Of a stretch of 64,000 nt of DNA, positions 1 to 8,625 are shown in pieces. This DNA comes from Opitutia bacterium (GTDB lineage Bacteria; Verrucomicrobiota; Verrucomicrobiia; Opitutales; UBA953): assembly GCA_947377865.1 (NCBI GenBank), contig CANCHK010000004.1, positions 1 to 64,000 of the forward strand, in the 5' to 3' direction. The stretch's first letter is position 1. Each line of letters begins with the position of its first letter. The position numbers and the translations under genes are program-made. A model generated the notes under the pieces. The model was given only the letters and a program-made list of their open reading frames with translations, ran no database searches and was not told the origin of the DNA.

Positions 1-697
1 CATCCCTACCCAATACATCACCCGAAACCTGTACCCGAACCTGAACACCTGAACCTGATACCCGACGGCCGAGACCTGGGACCTAAAATTGTATCTCCCG
101 CAGCATCCTTCCCGGTCTCCCTTTGATTTCATGCCTCTGCCTTGGGTAGGGGCGCGACGGCGTCGCGTCCATTCGCAGTGAGATCAACGACAGCCGGGCA
201 AGTCATCGGATCCCACAACCTCTGTCCGCCCACGGACGCCACGCCGTGGCGCCCCTACCTCCTGAACGAATGCGATGTCATCGCATCCCTACCCAATACA
301 TCACCCGAAACCTGTACCCGAACCTGAACACCTGAACCTGATACCCGACGGCCGAGACCTGGGACCTAAAATTGTATCTCCCGCAGCATCCTCCCGGTTT
401 CCGGTTTCCCTTTGAGCCATGTGTCTGGCGCTGAACGGATGCGATGTCATCGCATCCCTACCCCGCCACCTGAAGTCTGGTTGAATGGTTGGATAGTTGA
501 ATCGTTGAATCGAAAAGGAGGCAAAGCCCGCAGGGTGCCACACTCCCTCCAATCAACCATCCAACGATTCAACCAATCAACGGGGCAGCCGCCACCCGTC
601 CTTTGCACCTAGGTCAGCACGCAGTGCTGACCCTACCCAAGGCATCCTCCGTTCAGCCCTCGATTCAGTCCTCAATGCAGTCCTCCATTCAGTCCTC
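1..697. repeat. Intergenic repeat block 1
   Basis: No gene is seen here. Bases 1-109 recur almost exactly at 284-392 (module G, degenerate ACCTGAA-like units, beginning with the right half of an A hairpin). A head-to-head pair of GGTAGGG-foot hairpins fills 145-259: forward at 145-170, reverse at 234-259. Further A hairpins lie at 270-293 and 437-462, both with the CCTACC foot on the right. Module F (AAAGGGAAACCGG on the minus strand) is near 107-123 and 390-412. A C element spans 479-590 and a B hairpin 613-637. From about 650 to 697 there are four imperfect copies of a 12-13-bp CATTCAGTCCTC-like unit running up to the stop codon of the next gene. All are direct readings of the sequence. Confidence 0.85.
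145..259. repeat. Head-to-head GGTAGGG hairpin pair (BIME-like)
   Basis: The left hairpin (145-170) has the foot GGTAGGG and the arms GCGACG/CGTCGC; the right one (234-259) is inverted and ends in CCTACC, with arms built on CGCCACG/CGTGGCG. The spacer contains GCCGGGCAAGTCATCGGA. The same composite, including the spacer word GCCGGGCAAGT, recurs at 58730-58845, and a version with a shorter spacer lies at 19498-19566. The arrangement resembles bacterial interspersed mosaic elements. Confidence 0.8.
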
Positions 698-3241
698 TTA
701 CTTGGCTTTGAACTCCCCCTCCGTCCACGCATCGGTCCGGCCCTTGGTCTCGGTGCGGATCTTCTGGACGAGGTCGAGCGGTACGGGCGAAGCCTCGTGG
801 TCCCACTCGCGTCGAATATAGGTTAGGACGCCGGCGATCTGTTCATCGGAAAGGAACCCTGCGGCGGGCATGTCGTAGCTATAGCTAAGTCCCTTCACCT
901 TGATGGGCCCGCGCAAGCCGTGCATGACGACTTTCACGATGCGCTCCTGATCGCCGTTGACCCACTCGGAATCAGCCAACGGCGGCGCGAGGCCCTCAAG
1001 GCCCCGGCCCGTCGGCTGGTGACAGGCGGCACAGAGACCGGCGAAGGTCTGCTTGCCTGAATCGAAGAGAATCTGCTGCTCATTGGTGAGCGGCTTCACG
1101 ACCGAGACGACGACGCCGGGCTTACCGGGCCAGACGACGGTGCTCTTGAACCAAGCCAAAGCCTTGACCATGGCGGCGTCCTTGCTCTTGGAAAATTTAG
1201 CCAACGAAGCCGGCTCGGCGGCGAGCTTGACGGGGCGCTTGGCGGTGACGGTCGGGTGCGTGGTCAGCGAACCCAGCAAGGTGACCTGCTGTGACTTGAG
1301 CGGGAGCGCGGCGATGATCGCCAGGGCCTTCTCGACCTGCGCGGGCTTACGCGTCGAGAAGACGCAACGAAGCAAGGCGGCCGGCAGGGTCTTGGCGTAG
1401 GCGGCGGGCTTCTTCAGCACGGCTTCGAAGAGGTCGATCTCCCGCCCTTCCAATCCGCTCACGAAGGCGTCTTGGATGAAGGCGACGTCCCCCGCGCGCG
1501 TGACGAGCGCGGCGCCGGCGAGGTCGGCAGCGAGCGACTTGGCTTCGCCGATCGAGAGTGCCAGCTGCTGCTGAACCTCAGTGACGGCTTCGGTGGCGGT
1601 GAGCTCGGTCCAGCGGGCGACGATCGCATCGCGGTCCGGGGTGGCCATAAGGGACTCGGAGACGCGGATAGCAGCGGCGCGCACGCGCGGGTCGCTGTGT
1701 GCCATGCCAGCCAGCACGGCCTCGGCCTTCACGGCACCACGGCCTTCGAGCGTCCAAAGCGCATGGACACGTCCCATGGGCGAGGTCGAATCCTTGGCGA
1801 GAGCCACCAAGGCGGCGTCGATCGTTGCGTCCGGGGCGGCCTCCACGAGCAGGCGCTGGGCGGTCTCGCGACGCCAGGAATTTCCGCTAGCCAGCTCGGC
1901 GACGAGTTCGGCCGGGGTCATCACGGAAAGCTTCTTGGCCGGCACGACAGCGGCGCCCTCGGGGGCGATACGCCAGACGCGTCCGAGTGCGAGCGGCTTA
2001 TCGAGGCCACGCTTCACGATCTGCTCGCGCAGGTAGGTGGTCAGCGAGATACGGTGCTGGATGATGCCGCGGTAGAGGTCGATGACGTAGAGCGCGCCAT
2101 CCGGGCCGGTGAGCAGATTGACGGGACGGAAACGCTCATCGGTCGAGGCCAGGAACTCCGTCTGATCATAATACGGCGTGGCCACGAGGGCGCCGCCTTC
2201 GGATTTCACCACGTTGCGCTTGATGAGATTGCCCGCGGGCTCGCACACGAACGCATTGCCATAGGCGTCGCCCGGGAAGAAGTCGGAGCGGTAGATAGTG
2301 GGCGAGCAGGCCGCCGTGAACTCCTTGAGTTTGAACTCGCGGAGCATCTCCGGGCGGTAGCCGCGGTTGATGCCAGGGTTGACGCGGATCGGCCAGACGA
2401 GCTGCTCCTTCGCGACCTTCCAGTTCAGGCCCGTGGTACGACCGAGGTTGGGGTTGCGGTTGAGATAGGACGACGGGATGACGTCGGCGCGCATCTGGTC
2501 GCTGTTGCTGTTGTGGAAGAGATGTCCGTAATCGTCCTGCGAAAGGCCCCACTGCCCGCGGAAGTTGCTCAGCCCGCGCACCCAGCGGCCGTCCTTGAAT
2601 TTGAAGCGGGCCGTGTAGGCGCCGACGTACAGCCAGTTGTCATGACCCCAGAGCAAGGCGTTCGGGGCGCGTTCGGGATTGGCGAGCGCCGGGCGGGCCG
2701 GATCGACGCGCACGCCGAAGTCCGTCGCGACCTCGATCTTCTCGTCGGCCTTGCCGTCGCCGTTCGTGTCGCGGCAGAACCAGAGATGGGGCGGAGCTCC
2801 GACGAGGACGCCGTCGCGATGCAGCGCGAGCGCGCGGGGCATCACGACGTTGTCGAGGAAGACCGTGGACGTCTCGAAGACCCCGTCGCCATCCTTGTCC
2901 TCGAGTACCACCACGCGGCCATGCGGCTGGTCTTCATGAGTACCATCGAGGTCAGGCATGTAGCCCTGCATCTCCACGACCCAGAGGCGTCCGTCCGGAC
3001 CGAACTGCGCGGCCACCGGATCGCCGACCTGCGGGTCGCTGGCGGCCAGCGAGATCTGGTAGCCCTTCGCGATCTGGAACGTCTTCAGCTCTTCCTGCGG
3101 CGTACGCGCCGGAGAAGGCGGGATCAGGCCGTCCGGCACCAGCTGCATCTGGGCTTCGCCGGCCTTATCGCCGATCTGGGCGCAGGCGACGGCCGCCAGG
3201 CAAAGGGCGGCCAGGGACAGGGTGCGGCGGGGCATGCGCAT
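698..3241 (-). CDS. Secreted PVC-type membrane-bound dehydrogenase with C-terminal cytochrome c domain
   Basis: A precursor of 847 aa. Residues 1-21 form a signal peptide (basic MRMPRR, hydrophobic core, AVACA|Q-type cleavage region; a weak lipobox is possible). About residues 50-430 resemble the N-terminal beta-propeller of PVC 'membrane-bound dehydrogenase' proteins, with DGRLWVVEM, EDKDGDGVFE, DTNGDGKADE and GPDGALYVIDLYRG. About 440-700 are Ala/Leu-rich helical HEAT-like repeats. The C-terminal cytochrome c domain carries the haem motif CAACH at 737-741, and a possible axial Met is in YDMPAAG (about residue 791). It probably acts as a periplasmic or surface redox enzyme; the substrate is unknown, though such families are often linked to sugar or polysaccharide oxidation. 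The second Met (MPRR, 3235) is an alternative start. It is divergent from 3421, with 179 bp between. Confidence 0.88.
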   Translation of the reverse strand: MRMPRRTLSLAALCLAAVACAQIGDKAGEAQMQLVPDGLIPPSPARTPQEELKTFQIAKGYQISLAASDPQVGDPVAAQFGPDGRLWVVEMQGYMPDLDGTHEDQPHGRVVVLEDKDGDGVFETSTVFLDNVVMPRALALHRDGVLVGAPPHLWFCRDTNGDGKADEKIEVATDFGVRVDPARPALANPERAPNALLWGHDNWLYVGAYTARFKFKDGRWVRGLSNFRGQWGLSQDDYGHLFHNSNSDQMRADVIPSSYLNRNPNLGRTTGLNWKVAKEQLVWPIRVNPGINRGYRPEMLREFKLKEFTAACSPTIYRSDFFPGDAYGNAFVCEPAGNLIKRNVVKSEGGALVATPYYDQTEFLASTDERFRPVNLLTGPDGALYVIDLYRGIIQHRISLTTYLREQIVKRGLDKPLALGRVWRIAPEGAAVVPAKKLSVMTPAELVAELASGNSWRRETAQRLLVEAAPDATIDAALVALAKDSTSPMGRVHALWTLEGRGAVKAEAVLAGMAHSDPRVRAAAIRVSESLMATPDRDAIVARWTELTATEAVTEVQQQLALSIGEAKSLAADLAGAALVTRAGDVAFIQDAFVSGLEGREIDLFEAVLKKPAAYAKTLPAALLRCVFSTRKPAQVEKALAIIAALPLKSQQVTLLGSLTTHPTVTAKRPVKLAAEPASLAKFSKSKDAAMVKALAWFKSTVVWPGKPGVVVSVVKPLTNEQQILFDSGKQTFAGLCAACHQPTGRGLEGLAPPLADSEWVNGDQERIVKVVMHGLRGPIKVKGLSYSYDMPAAGFLSDEQIAGVLTYIRREWDHEASPVPLDLVQKIRTETKGRTDAWTEGEFKAK

Positions 3242-3420
3242 AAGACACTAGATAACCCCTGCGGTTGCAGGGTCAACCGACCCGATCACTTTCCCCGGCC
3301 TTTATTCGACAGGTCGCGGACATATAGCCAGCCCGGGCACTCCCTAGCTAACTACAAGGGCATCAGCTCATCACAAAATCCTCAGACCAAACGCATTGTT
3401 TTACAGCCGGAGACGCTAAC
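3242..3420. promoter_or_regulatory. Divergent intergenic region with both promoters
   Basis: This 179-bp spacer separates the cytochrome gene (-) and the hydrolase operon (+), so both promoters should lie here. A perfect 6-bp stem with a 4-nt loop (CCCTGC/GCAGGG, 3257-3272) sits just upstream of the minus-strand gene and could be an operator or leader hairpin. It is one of the few spacers free of the dispersed repeats. No convincing -35/-10 pair was identified. Confidence 0.45.
3409..3412 (+). promoter_or_regulatory. Ribosome binding site GGAG that fixes a GTG start
   Basis: GGAG is followed by 8 nt and then GTG at 3421. This favours the GTG over the in-frame ATG at 3433 as the start of the hydrolase gene. 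It is worth noting because most genes in this window lack a clear Shine-Dalgarno sequence. Confidence 0.6.
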
Positions 3421-6063
3421 GTGAATCAGGCCATGCCTGCCCGCTCCCTCCTATGCCTATTCTTCATCCTCCACCTCACCGCTCTGTCACCTTGCGTTGC
3501 CGCATTCAGGGCGACTGAGACGACGTTTGCGTCCATGGGCCTGGACGCGGATGAAGACGGGCTGGATGACGAACTGGAAGAGCAACTGGGGACCAATCCA
3601 CTTTCCGTCGATACCGATGGGGATGGGTGGGACGATCTAGCTGAACTGGTCAACGGGACGGACCCGTGTGACCCACGCGATTTTCCTTCGTCCGTCGTCA
3701 CTGACGGCGGCAACGGCACGCCAAACGGTAATCCGAATCTACGCCTCAAGGTCGCCGAACTGCTTTCCGCTCGACGCCGCATCATTGAACAGTCCCGAAT
3801 GACGCCATCTTCGGAAGCTTCCTTCTCGCTTAGGTATTATTATCTTCCTGGAAACTTACCCGACCTGGCCGTCGAAGTCCGGCGCTCCGATCTCAAGGCA
3901 GGCTCATTCCTGCTGATATGGAAACATCAGGTTCGCTGGAATCCGTTGGAACTGACCCAACGCTACGTCGTCACCGTCCGCCGCGACGATGGCAGCTTGA
4001 TTGCCGAATGGGCGACGCCGGCGACGGTCGATGACGAACCAACCTATGTCGGACTACCGTTCATACTCAAGACGAGCGACGAAGGTAGGCTGATCACACT
4101 CAGCCTGACCCCGGAATCAGGCAATCAGCTCGAATATTCAGTCGCCGATTTCATCGCCGTGCCAGCCGGGGTCGAGGCGGATGTTAATCGCGACGGCATC
4201 ATCCTCGAAAATGAAAGGCCTGCCGGTAAAAAGCCTTTGCGTCACTGGCTGAACGACGATGACGACCAAGGCGAGTATCAGGAGAGAGCCGACCTCCCCG
4301 GCAGGCCAACGGCTCAGTCGGACCATGCCCAACCGGGCATCGACGGATTGCGCGACCTGGTCGACTTCATGCCGATCAATCTAAACCTCCATAAAGTCAC
4401 GAAGCTATTGCGCCCCTCCGACGGATTCCGATACTTCATCGGCAACGAAGATCAGGCCATCCAAGTGGTGCTAACGGGACTGACGCCTGCGACCGCCGGC
4501 GCGATTCACCGCAATCCAGCACTCGCGGTTTTCGGGCCCGATGGTGATGGCCAGCTCAATACAGCGGGGGTGCTGACACCTGATGCGCATGGCCGCATCG
4601 AATTACCAGAATCCTTCCTCAACCGCATCAGTGAGCGAGGCTATGGAGTCGTCCTCCTTGAAGGAGCCAAGTCAACGACCCAACCCCTGCGAATCGAGAT
4701 TGAGCACAAGGATCGGGCGGTGGCCACCGTCGAGCAGCCACTCTGCATAGGGTCGGTAGAGTCGATGTATCGTCATGTGAACCTCTGCGGCGCATCGTTC
4801 GAATATTCCGGACAACCTGCAGGCATTAGGGAGCCCGGACGGCCAAATGCGACGGGGGAGCCTTTCGGCCTTCCAGATGACGATACCATTCCTCGCTGGG
4901 TTGTGATGATCCACGGTTATAATGTGTCGGGTTTAGCCGCAAGAGGATGGCACGCCGAGACGTTCAAGCGTTTGTACGTACTGGGCTGTAATGCGCGCTT
5001 CGTCGGGATTACTTGGAATGGCGATACCGGCCTGGATTACCACAAGGCCGTCTTCCAGGCCTTTCAGGCAGGCGATGCGATTCCACGGGCGCTCGGTTTC
5101 GTCGATTCATCACGCACCCTGCTCATCGGCCACAGCCTCGGGAACGTTGTCGCGGCGCAAGCAGTGCAGGCCGGCTTCACCCCAGCACGGTATTTCATGC
5201 TGAACGCCGCCCTGCCGGTCGAAGCTATCGTCGGGGATGTCGGCCTAACCGAACAATCCACACAGATGACGGAGATCCTTTGGAGGCCTTACGCACGTAG
5301 GCTCTTCGCTTCCGATTGGTCTAAACTCGCGCCGCCAGACGATCGACGTCGCACCTATTCCTGGAGCAACGCCTTCTCTCGGGTGCGCTCCTTGAATATC
5401 GCTACGAACTGCTATTCGCCCGGCGAAGACGTGACTAACTGTCCGGCTGACATGACTTCGGCTTCGATTCTGTCGACGCTTTGGTCGGGCAGGGCGGTCG
5501 ACTATGGAGCATGGAAAACGCAGGAGCTTCTCAAGGGCGTAGGCTGGAGCCGCTCACTTGGGGCGCTCGCCATGGAGCGCAGCCAAGGGGGCTGGGCCTT
5601 CAATCTAGCTTGGCGCGGCCCATACATGCCTAACGGGCCGTTCAAAGGCTCCGGAGGTCACTTTGCGCTGCTCCATCCGTCAGTCGCCGCCCGGCTGTCT
5701 CCGGCCCAACTTCTGAAAGACCCATTCTTCACCCCTTTCAACGAAAGTTGGCTCCATCGTCAGAACCTTCCCGCAACGTCACCGCTGCTGAGTTCAGCCA
5801 ATATCCGTTATGACCTCCTGGCTCGAGCGATTCCGGCGATGACGTTCGCGGCAGGCGCGACCCCTTTGCCCGGCGTCACCTCGCATGGCACTGAGAATTT
5901 TGATTTAGAGACACTCGGACGGATATCCGGACGGTGGCCCAAGGAAGGGCATACGAGCAAGGTGACGATTGGACGCTGGCTCCATAGTGATTTCAAGAAC
6001 GTCGCCCTACCGCTCGTCCATCCGCTTTACACCAAGATGATCTCGGAGTCCTCGCTTCGATGA
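3421..6063 (+). CDS. Secreted alpha/beta-hydrolase (esterase/lipase-like) with calcium-binding DxDxDG repeats
   Basis: A precursor of 880 aa from a GTG start supported by GGAG 8 nt upstream. Residues 1-28 are a signal peptide (LLCLFFILHLTALSPCVAA). Residues 42-84 hold two thrombospondin type-3-like calcium loops (DADEDGLDD, DTDGDGWDD). About 100-480 is of unknown fold. The hydrolase region has HGYN at 498-501 (oxyanion-hole type) and the nucleophile elbow GHSLG with Ser572; His747 in GSGGHF is a candidate catalytic His. An Asp/Glu partner cannot be assigned by eye. The role is inferred as hydrolysis of an ester or lipid outside the cytoplasm. The stop overlaps the next start (ATGA at 6060-6063), so the two genes are translationally coupled. 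Confidence 0.8.
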   Translation: MNQAMPARSLLCLFFILHLTALSPCVAAFRATETTFASMGLDADEDGLDDELEEQLGTNPLSVDTDGDGWDDLAELVNGTDPCDPRDFPSSVVTDGGNGTPNGNPNLRLKVAELLSARRRIIEQSRMTPSSEASFSLRYYYLPGNLPDLAVEVRRSDLKAGSFLLIWKHQVRWNPLELTQRYVVTVRRDDGSLIAEWATPATVDDEPTYVGLPFILKTSDEGRLITLSLTPESGNQLEYSVADFIAVPAGVEADVNRDGIILENERPAGKKPLRHWLNDDDDQGEYQERADLPGRPTAQSDHAQPGIDGLRDLVDFMPINLNLHKVTKLLRPSDGFRYFIGNEDQAIQVVLTGLTPATAGAIHRNPALAVFGPDGDGQLNTAGVLTPDAHGRIELPESFLNRISERGYGVVLLEGAKSTTQPLRIEIEHKDRAVATVEQPLCIGSVESMYRHVNLCGASFEYSGQPAGIREPGRPNATGEPFGLPDDDTIPRWVVMIHGYNVSGLAARGWHAETFKRLYVLGCNARFVGITWNGDTGLDYHKAVFQAFQAGDAIPRALGFVDSSRTLLIGHSLGNVVAAQAVQAGFTPARYFMLNAALPVEAIVGDVGLTEQSTQMTEILWRPYARRLFASDWSKLAPPDDRRRTYSWSNAFSRVRSLNIATNCYSPGEDVTNCPADMTSASILSTLWSGRAVDYGAWKTQELLKGVGWSRSLGALAMERSQGGWAFNLAWRGPYMPNGPFKGSGGHFALLHPSVAARLSPAQLLKDPFFTPFNESWLHRQNLPATSPLLSSANIRYDLLARAIPAMTFAAGATPLPGVTSHGTENFDLETLGRISGRWPKEGHTSKVTIGRWLHSDFKNVALPLVHPLYTKMISESSLR

Positions 6064-7082
6064 AAATCATCCACTTGCTGGTTGGGCTATACCTTGGAGC
6101 CACCACTCTTACTGGCGTAGAGTACACGGTCTTGATCATCAACGAAACTCACCAGCCGATAGCAGGTGCGACCGTTGAGGCCGTCTTCAGCCGTACCAAT
6201 GACCCGCGCACCTCCAGCCTGCGCACCTTCGAGGGAAAGACTTCCGACGAGGGCGTCTTCCGCTGGGATACTGGCGAAGATATGTGCCTGATCCGGCTAC
6301 GTGCACGGAAGGCTGGATACTTCGAGGCGGACGCGGACCATCGTCACGGCCTCGGCGTCGTGCCGTCGATCCCGCAACAGGTCATCACTCTCCCCCATGA
6401 GAACCAAGGCGTCGGCTTATGCTATAAGGATGTCTGGCTCAGTGCCGAATCCGGCACACTCCCCCAAAAAACCTGGGTGAGTTTCGACTTCGAATTGGGT
6501 GAGCCCATGCCACCTTGGGGCAAGGGTAAGACGGCCGATATCAGCATATGGAACGAAGGCGAACAGGTCGGCTGGACCCAGGAGGACGCAACCATTGAGG
6601 CGTTCCGGAAGGACCCGGAGCTCGCCCGATTATCCGAAGCAAAGTTCGCCGAACTTTACGGATGGTTCAAGGGCGCCACGCGCATCCGCTGCGACGAGCC
6701 AGGCGCAGGCATCATGCGCTCGCCCTCTTTCTGGCCTTACTCGCCGCTAAAGATGCCACCCGATGCCCCTGCGGATAGCTGCGCAGCAAGTATGGAGATT
6801 CCTTACAGCACACTCCCCTATCCTACCCACCGAGATGATTATGTCGGATTCTATCTCCGCGTCCGTCCGAAGCTCGGGCCGGATGGCAAAGTGATCTCGG
6901 GCCACTACGCCAAGATCCAAGGGCCGATTCGGAGCGGCTACGGGTGGGTGGCGTTCCGCTATTATTATAATCCGGCGGCGGACGACCGGCGGCTCGTCAT
7001 GGACCTGGGGAAGAACCTGCTGAAGCCGCCCGCGGGCACGCCGGAACGGGAACTACACCGCTATCGACCGTTTGAAAGGTGA
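6060..7082 (+). CDS. Secreted protein with N-terminal carboxypeptidase-regulatory-like beta domain, function unknown
   Basis: A protein of 340 aa, with start overlapping the hydrolase stop by 4 bp. Residues 1-19 (MKIIHLLVGLYLGATTLTG) are a signal peptide. Residues 21-110 fit a transthyretin-like/carboxypeptidase-regulatory fold (VLIINETHQPIAGATVEAVF, then DEGVFRW). The remaining ~230 residues are rich in Trp, Tyr, Pro and Gly and match no family I recognise. It is probably co-exported with, or a binding partner of, the upstream hydrolase; that is inference from coupling only. The stop codon is followed at once by an E repeat. Confidence 0.72.
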   Translation: MKIIHLLVGLYLGATTLTGVEYTVLIINETHQPIAGATVEAVFSRTNDPRTSSLRTFEGKTSDEGVFRWDTGEDMCLIRLRARKAGYFEADADHRHGLGVVPSIPQQVITLPHENQGVGLCYKDVWLSAESGTLPQKTWVSFDFELGEPMPPWGKGKTADISIWNEGEQVGWTQEDATIEAFRKDPELARLSEAKFAELYGWFKGATRIRCDEPGAGIMRSPSFWPYSPLKMPPDAPADSCAASMEIPYSTLPYPTHRDDYVGFYLRVRPKLGPDGKVISGHYAKIQGPIRSGYGWVAFRYYYNPAADDRRLVMDLGKNLLKPPAGTPERELHRYRPFER

Positions 7083-7309
7083 TGGGAGGCGGAAACGGTT
7101 GGCGGTTGGGAAAACCATTTCGGGTGACAGGTGACGGGCACGGGAGCCTGGAGTTCAGGATCCGGCCGCTCGGGAATCAGCCGCGGGAACCCGAAACTAG
7201 TCTCTCACTTTTGCACTTAGGACAGCACGTGGTGCTGTCCCTACCTGTACCCGAACCTGAATACCTGAACCTGATACCCGACGGCCGAGACCTGGGACCT
7301 GAGAATGGA

Positions 7310-7376
7310 GGTAGGGACGGCTCTCCGAGCCGTCCGTCCACAAAAGTGCGGCGGGCTCGGAGAGCCGCGCCCTACC
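7310..7376. repeat. 67-bp GGTAGGG hairpin pair, GGCTC/GAGCC arm type, copy 1
   Basis: This starts GGTAGGG, has a hairpin with GACGGCTC/GAGCCGTC arms, a short spacer with CACAAAAGTGCGG, then an inverted hairpin with GGCTCGG/GAGAGCC, and ends CCTACC. Two other copies of identical length lie at 19849-19915 and 50051-50117. Such identity between unlinked loci implies recent copying or ongoing homogenisation. Confidence 0.85.
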
Positions 7377-7473
7377 TAGAGGGCACCTTGGTCAGCACAC
7401 AGTGCTGACACTACCCAAAGACAGGCGGATGCGATGTCATCGCATCCCTACCCATCCGGCCACCTGAAGCAGC

Positions 7474-7584
7474 GTTGAATCGTTGGATAGTTGAATGGTT
7501 GAATCGAAAAGGAGGAAAAGCCCGCAGGGCGCTGCCCTCCCTCCAGCCAACCATCCAACGATTCAACCAATCAACGGGGCAGCC
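7474..7584 (+). repeat. C element (8-mer-built inverted repeat)
   Basis: The left arm is four near-copies of an 8-mer (GTTGAATC, GTTGGATA, GTTGAATG, GTTGAATC). Then come AAAAGGAGG, a small inner palindrome GCCCGCAGGGC, CTCCCTCC and the right arm with CCAACCATCCAACGATTC, which is the reverse complement of the left arm. The whole could fold into one long hairpin with GGAGG pairing CCTCC inside. Other copies: 479-590, 17915-18003 (inverted), 20013-20108, 49374-49474, 50237-50344, 53116-53223, 56255-56360 (inverted), 62056-62158 and a half copy at 19716-19758. Confidence 0.82.
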
Positions 7585-7749
7585 ACCACCCGTCCTTTGC
7601 ACAGGCCGCAGGCCGATTTACACTTTTGCACCTAGGACAGCACGTGGTGCTGTCCCTACCTCCCATTTGCCTTCCCCCCTCATTCCCCTCACCTTTCCCT
7701 TAGTCAGCCTACCCCAACCCCTGCCCCTACCCCTACCCCTTCTCTCCCC

Positions 7750-8145
7750 ATGTCCTCCCGTCGCCTCTTGATCGCCTACTTCACCCTCGTCCTCGCCGCC
7801 ATGACCTGGGTGTCGTGGTACGCCTGCACGGCCCCGACTATCACCTCGCTCCCGCAATACGCGGCCCTCGCCGGCAAGGAAGGCCTCAACGTGGTCCACG
7901 GCTATGTGACCGTCTGCTCCGAGCCCTGGGGCCTGGCCACGATGTTCGACGCCTACTTCGGCTTCCTCGCCTTCTGGCTCTACGTGGCCTGGCGCGAACG
8001 CACCGTCGCCGCCCGCCTGGGCTGGTTCGTGGCGCTGATGGTCCTCGGTAACTTCGCCATCGCCGGCTACGCCCTGCTCTGCCTCTTCGCCGCCCGGGGC
8101 GAGACCGACCTTGGCAAGGTCTTCTTCACGCGTAAGGTCGCCTGA
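7750..8145 (+). CDS. Small integral membrane protein (DUF1475-like)
   Basis: A protein of 131 aa with four predicted membrane helices: about 7-23, a central segment near 58-78 containing the aromatic stretch FDAYFGFLAFWLYVAW, and two segments around 88-115. The pattern resembles the uncharacterised DUF1475 family, an assignment made from memory and not certain. No catalytic motif is evident. It is first in a tight run: its TGA is followed directly by the ATG of the next gene, so it is likely the lead gene of an operon ending with the lipid methyltransferase. The upstream leader is pyrimidine-rich with CCCCTA repeats and no Shine-Dalgarno sequence. Confidence 0.65.
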   Translation: MSSRRLLIAYFTLVLAAMTWVSWYACTAPTITSLPQYAALAGKEGLNVVHGYVTVCSEPWGLATMFDAYFGFLAFWLYVAWRERTVAARLGWFVALMVLGNFAIAGYALLCLFAARGETDLGKVFFTRKVA

Positions 8146-8625
8146 ATGGGACGTGTCTCCGATTGGCTGCGCCGCAAGGTGCGTGACCCGCTCGTCTCGG
8201 AACTGCGCCAAGGCGCGACCCCGGAGGCCGTCTCCGCCGCCGTCGCAGTCAGCTTCGCCATCGCGATCGTGCCGGTGATCGGTATCACGACGATCGGCTG
8301 TGTCGTCGCGGGCCGCCTCTTCCGCCTCAACCACGTGGTGATGCAGGTGGTCAACCACCTCAGCTACCCACTGCAGATCTTGCTGATCGTGCCGTTCGTC
8401 CGCCTCGGCGAGACGCTGACCGGCGCCGCCCACGTGGCACTCTCGCCCTCGGCGATCGTCGACGAGTTCAACCGCTCGTTCAGCGGCTTCGTCCAGAAAT
8501 TTTGGATGGCCTACGTGCACGGCGTCATCGGCTGGGCGATCACCGTGCCGCTCGCCTGCTGGGTCCTGCATTTCTTCCTCCGCGCGACCTTCCGCAAGGT
8601 CCTGCCCAAACCCGCCCTCCCATGA
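8146..8625 (+). CDS. DUF2062 family membrane protein
   Basis: A protein of 159 aa. A basic N-terminus (WLRRKVRDPL) is followed by GATPEAVSAAVAVSFAIAIVPVIG and a second segment with NHLSYPLQILLIVPFVRLGE, which is the DUF2062 layout of two hydrophobic hairpins around Pro/Gly turns. A final hydrophobic segment (about 125-147) and a basic tail follow. DUF2062 genes are often found next to lipid or glycan transferases and have no defined activity. The start abuts the previous stop with no gap, and the stop overlaps the next ATG (ATGA at 8622-8625). Confidence 0.78.
   Translation: MGRVSDWLRRKVRDPLVSELRQGATPEAVSAAVAVSFAIAIVPVIGITTIGCVVAGRLFRLNHVVMQVVNHLSYPLQILLIVPFVRLGETLTGAAHVALSPSAIVDEFNRSFSGFVQKFWMAYVHGVIGWAITVPLACWVLHFFLRATFRKVLPKPALP

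Larger units (their letters stand above)
7083..7749. repeat. Intergenic repeat block 2
   Basis: No gene. In order: E element 7083-7197 (heptamer head GGCGGTTGGG, arms around GGTGACGGG), B hairpin 7220-7245, G module 7246-7300, a head-to-head GGTAGGG pair 7310-7376, B hairpin 7391-7416, A hairpin 7427-7452, C element 7474-7584, D module 7597-7630, B hairpin 7635-7660, then a C-rich leader (7667-7749) with repeated CCCCTA just before the next ATG. Bases 7287-7488 are nearly identical to 19826-20027. Confidence 0.85.

Noticed and set aside
1-697. CRISPR array
   Set aside because: The repeats are palindromic, of differing sequence, unevenly spaced and dispersed at many loci; there are no regular unique spacers and no cas genes.
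1472-3424. 650-codon plus-strand frame opposite the cytochrome gene
   Set aside because: It is the antisense of a gene with signal peptide, propeller motifs and CAACH; the translated product is compositionally biased (Arg/Gly/Ala/Asp/His) without domains.
7475-7771. Small ORFs with NRWIVEW/NRKGGKARR peptides repeated at several spacers
   Set aside because: The sequence is the C plus D repeat. Its basic unit is 8 bp, not a multiple of 3, it occurs in both orientations, and copies differ by indels that break the frame.
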